Positions 7,706 through 8,763 of a stretch of DNA of 8,763 bases are shown in pieces. Source of the DNA: Planctomycetaceae bacterium (GTDB lineage Bacteria; Planctomycetota; Planctomycetia; Planctomycetales; Planctomycetaceae). Made by a program: the position numbers and the translations under genes. The stretch is from positions 1 to 8,763 of the forward strand of contig JAEUIG010000019.1 in NCBI GenBank assembly GCA_016795125.1, read 5' to 3'. The notes beneath the pieces were generated by a model that was given only the letters and a program-made list of their open reading frames with translations, was not told the DNA's origin and did not search any database. The stretch's first letter is position 1. Every line of letters starts with the position of its first letter.

Positions 7706-7774
7706 GTAGGGTGGACTGTGCCCACCAGATCATTGCCGAATGAGCGGCGGGGCTCGACCCCGCCGGAGCCCACC
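7706..7774. repeat. Degenerate GTAGGGTG element with two hairpins in the sulfite reductase leader
   Basis: The element begins GTAGGGTGGACTGTGCCCACC (7706-7726), an imperfect hairpin: on the minus strand GGTGGGC, ACA loop, GTCCACC, with one G-T pair. After about 19 nt comes a perfect 7-bp stem, GGCGGGG (7746-7752), CTCGA loop, CCCCGCC (7758-7764), followed by GAGCCCACC, which could alternatively pair with GGCTC or with the first GGTGG. The first 8 bases equal those of the palindrome at 4417. It lies upstream of the ribosome site and downstream of the candidate promoter, so it is probably transcribed as part of the leader. Confidence 0.6.
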
Positions 7775-7803
7775 GGCGCACTCCGGCACTCGTTGATGGA
7801 GAG

Positions 7804-7809
7804 ATTATA
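7804..7809 (-). promoter_or_regulatory. Candidate -10 box (TATAAT) for the sulfite reductase gene
   Basis: The minus strand reads TATAAT here, a perfect -10 hexamer in otherwise GC-rich sequence. At 17-bp spacing the -35 would be TTATCG (7827-7832), a weak match. A start near 7797 would give a leader of about 110 nt containing both hairpins of the 7706-7774 element. The rest of the 7688-7862 gap holds only that element and the GGAG ribosome site at 7695-7698. Confidence 0.5.
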
Positions 7810-7862
7810 GTACCGCCGCCGACCGGCGATAACGCCAATGCCGGGACCCTGCTGACGGCGTC

Positions 7863-8295
7863 TCATTCTTGGGACGCCAGGCCGTCACGCTTCACGAGTC
7901 CCAGGAATTCCTTCGCACTGACGATCGTTATTCCCTCGATCGGATCGAGTTCCAGAAGGTGATGATCTCCGGATACAACGTGTGATGCGTCTGCCAATAT
8001 CGCAGTTTCAATGATCTTGTCATCATCCGGATCAGCAGCGACCCAGCCTGTCTGTCCCAGCAGTGACACCACATGCGACATTCTGCGAAATTGGCTCAAT
8101 CTCTGATCGGCCGACAACGCGTCATCGCCAAATCTCTCGATGAGCTTCTCTCGAAGTTCATCGAGAATGGGTTCGGACAGCACCAACTGGATCAAACCGG
8201 CTTCCGCAGCCAGTATGCACTCGTACGCTGCGCTGCGCCGCGCCGCGCCAAAACAGGCCTGAGATCAGAATGTTCGTATCGAACACGGCCCGCAT
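7863..8295 (-). pseudogene. PIN-domain toxin (VapC-like), frame broken near the N-terminus
   Basis: This looks like the toxin of a type II toxin-antitoxin pair: PIN ribonucleases cut RNA with a cluster of acidic residues. A good ATG at 8295, with GGGAG (8304-8308) 8 nt upstream, opens MRAVFDTNILISGLFWRGA, the typical PIN N-terminus with its first Asp. That frame then diverges and meets a TGA near 8160. The rest of the domain is in another frame, from about AYECILAAEAGL (TAC codon at 8223-8225) to the stop at 7863. It contains LDELREKL, DPDDDKIIETA and SGDHHLL with the other expected acidic residues. Removing one base within 8226-8249 would give a normal PIN spacing (WRGA..RAYE). The downstream frame alone could start at a TTG (8195), but that 110-residue product lacks FDTN. 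Possible causes are a true pseudogene, slippage at the CGCYG repeat, or a sequence error. Confidence 0.75.
8226..8249. repeat. Five-base tandem repeat (CGCYG) at the toxin frame switch
   Basis: Two CGCTG units are followed by two CGCCG units and a partial CGCC, with no interruption. The two halves of the PIN toxin frame must be joined inside this stretch. Because 5 is not a multiple of 3, gain of one unit or loss of two would restore the reading frame. Low copy number and high GC mean it could be coincidental. Confidence 0.6.
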
Positions 8296-8324
8296 GTTTG
8301 ACGCTCCCGCCACCAACAACCCGG

Positions 8325-8558
8325 TCACTCATGGAGCAGTTCATCGATCAGTTGTTCCCGCGCTTCGTCCGAGAGTGTCGACCAATTCAAGCCACGCTGG
8401 CGAGCGATGGCTTCAAGTCTCGGTCCAAAACTTTCAATCGCGCGGTCGAGAAACTGTGAACCCGGTAGCAGACGCCGAATCGCCTCTTTGCGCGCGCTGG
8501 GCGACAATTGATCCAAGCTCTCCAGTATCTGTTGTTCAGGCACGTCAATCTGGGGCAT
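8325..8558 (-). CDS. Antitoxin partner of the PIN toxin
   Basis: This 77-residue acidic/helical protein lies directly upstream of the toxin with 29 nt between its stop and the toxin ATG, the usual antitoxin-first order. The body LESLDQLSPSARKEAIRRLL and the C-terminal part GLNWSTLSDEAREQLIDELL resemble small antitoxins that accompany COG1569-type PIN toxins; this resemblance is from memory. I see no clear ribbon-helix-helix or AbrB N-terminal domain, so the DNA-binding mode is unclear. The C-terminal helix could be the toxin-binding part. I chose the ATG at 8558 because AGGA (8566-8569) is 7 nt upstream; an in-frame GTG at 8579 would add 7 residues but lacks a ribosome site. If the toxin is dead, this gene may be a relic still under its own promoter. 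Confidence 0.75.
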   Translation of the reverse strand: MPQIDVPEQQILESLDQLSPSARKEAIRRLLPGSQFLDRAIESFGPRLEAIARQRGLNWSTLSDEAREQLIDELLHE

Positions 8559-8594
8559 AGCTGCATCCTGTGGGGACACGAATCCGTGCGCCTC

Positions 8595-8603
8595 ATTGTA
8601 TCA
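8595..8603 (-). promoter_or_regulatory. Extended -10 promoter for the toxin-antitoxin cassette
   Basis: The minus strand reads TGATACAAT, an extended -10 (TGn before TACAAT, 5 of 6). A start near 8588 would leave a leader of about 30 nt before the antitoxin ATG at 8558. No good -35 is seen at normal spacing; TTGGAA (8614-8619) is too close. Extended -10 promoters can work without a strong -35. Confidence 0.45.
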
Positions 8604-8638
8604 GGAGAGCACGTTCCAAGGGCAGATGTGTGTCTGGC

Positions 8639-8763
8639 TCACGCGAACATCTGCGGCAAACACGCCATGCTGCGGAACATCGCCGCGCTGGTGTCCGATT
8701 CCACTGCGACACGCCGCAGGTCCAGCGGGTTCACTCCCGCCGGGCGGTTGAAGCCCCCGTAAT
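8639..8763 (-). other. Possible C-terminal end of another gene, or a dispersed repeat
   Basis: A minus-strand frame enters at the right edge and ends with TGA at 8639-8641, giving 40 residues that start YGGFNRPAGVNPLDLRRV and end CLPQMFA. Most third codon positions are G or C, as in the real genes here, and the stop lies about 80 bp upstream of the antitoxin start. Against a gene, the same stretch has two adjacent small stems: GCGGG (8725-8729) with CCCGC (8736-8740), and GGGC (8742-8745) with GCCC (8753-8756). I have a vague recollection of similar sequence as dispersed repeats in planctomycetes. I do not recognise a protein family, and the fragment is too short to decide. Confidence 0.3.

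Noticed and set aside
8508..8762. Plus-strand frame of 84 codons at the right end
   Set aside because: It overlaps the antitoxin start and the cassette promoter on the opposite strand. Its tail resembles a spurious translation of repeat DNA.
1..8763. CRISPR arrays, tRNA or rRNA genes, insertion sequences
   Set aside because: I saw no regularly spaced repeats, no cloverleaf-like segments with conserved arms, no rRNA-like stretches and no transposase motifs on either strand.

Overview
The window is GC-rich, gene-dense bacterial chromosome, most likely from a planctomycete. Three things suggest this: a stand-alone DUF1501 protein with a twin-arginine-type leader, an exported redoxin of the PxxxCPxC type, and dispersed GTAGGGTG-bounded palindromes between genes, which I associate with that phylum. 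The phylum is an inference; no rRNA or other marker gene is present.

Layout, left to right. Positions 1-3547 (minus) are one uninterrupted reading frame for a very large, mostly helical protein that I do not recognise; its C-terminus lies beyond the left edge. A 285-bp divergent intergenic region (3548-3832) follows and contains a 9+3+9 palindrome. Positions 3833-4414 (plus) encode a secreted peroxiredoxin-like redoxin, the only clear plus-strand gene. A perfect 23-bp inverted repeat (4417-4477) fills the gap to the convergent DUF1501 gene (4478-5908, minus). Upstream of that, on the same strand, is a complete sirohaem sulfite reductase (6011-7687, minus; cysI type) with all four cluster cysteines. 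Its leader carries a second, degenerate GTAGGGTG element with two hairpins, lying between a consensus TATAAT and the Shine-Dalgarno site.

Positions 7863-8558 (minus) are a toxin-antitoxin cassette of antitoxin followed by PIN-domain toxin. The toxin is broken: a good ATG and ribosome site open the FDTN motif, but the rest of the PIN domain is in another frame. The switch falls on a five-base tandem repeat (CGCYG). This is either a real pseudogene, a slippage-prone on/off site, or a base error in a GC-rich stretch. The last ~125 bases hold either the C-terminal end of another minus-strand gene or a dispersed repeat with small hairpins.

The genes do not form one obvious pathway. Sulfite reductase is an assimilation enzyme without other cys genes nearby, DUF1501 is without its frequent planctomycete partners, and the TA cassette looks like accessory cargo. 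The points most worth a second look are the TA frame switch, the pair of GTAGGGTG elements, and the giant uncharacterised protein beside a palindrome-bearing divergent promoter region.
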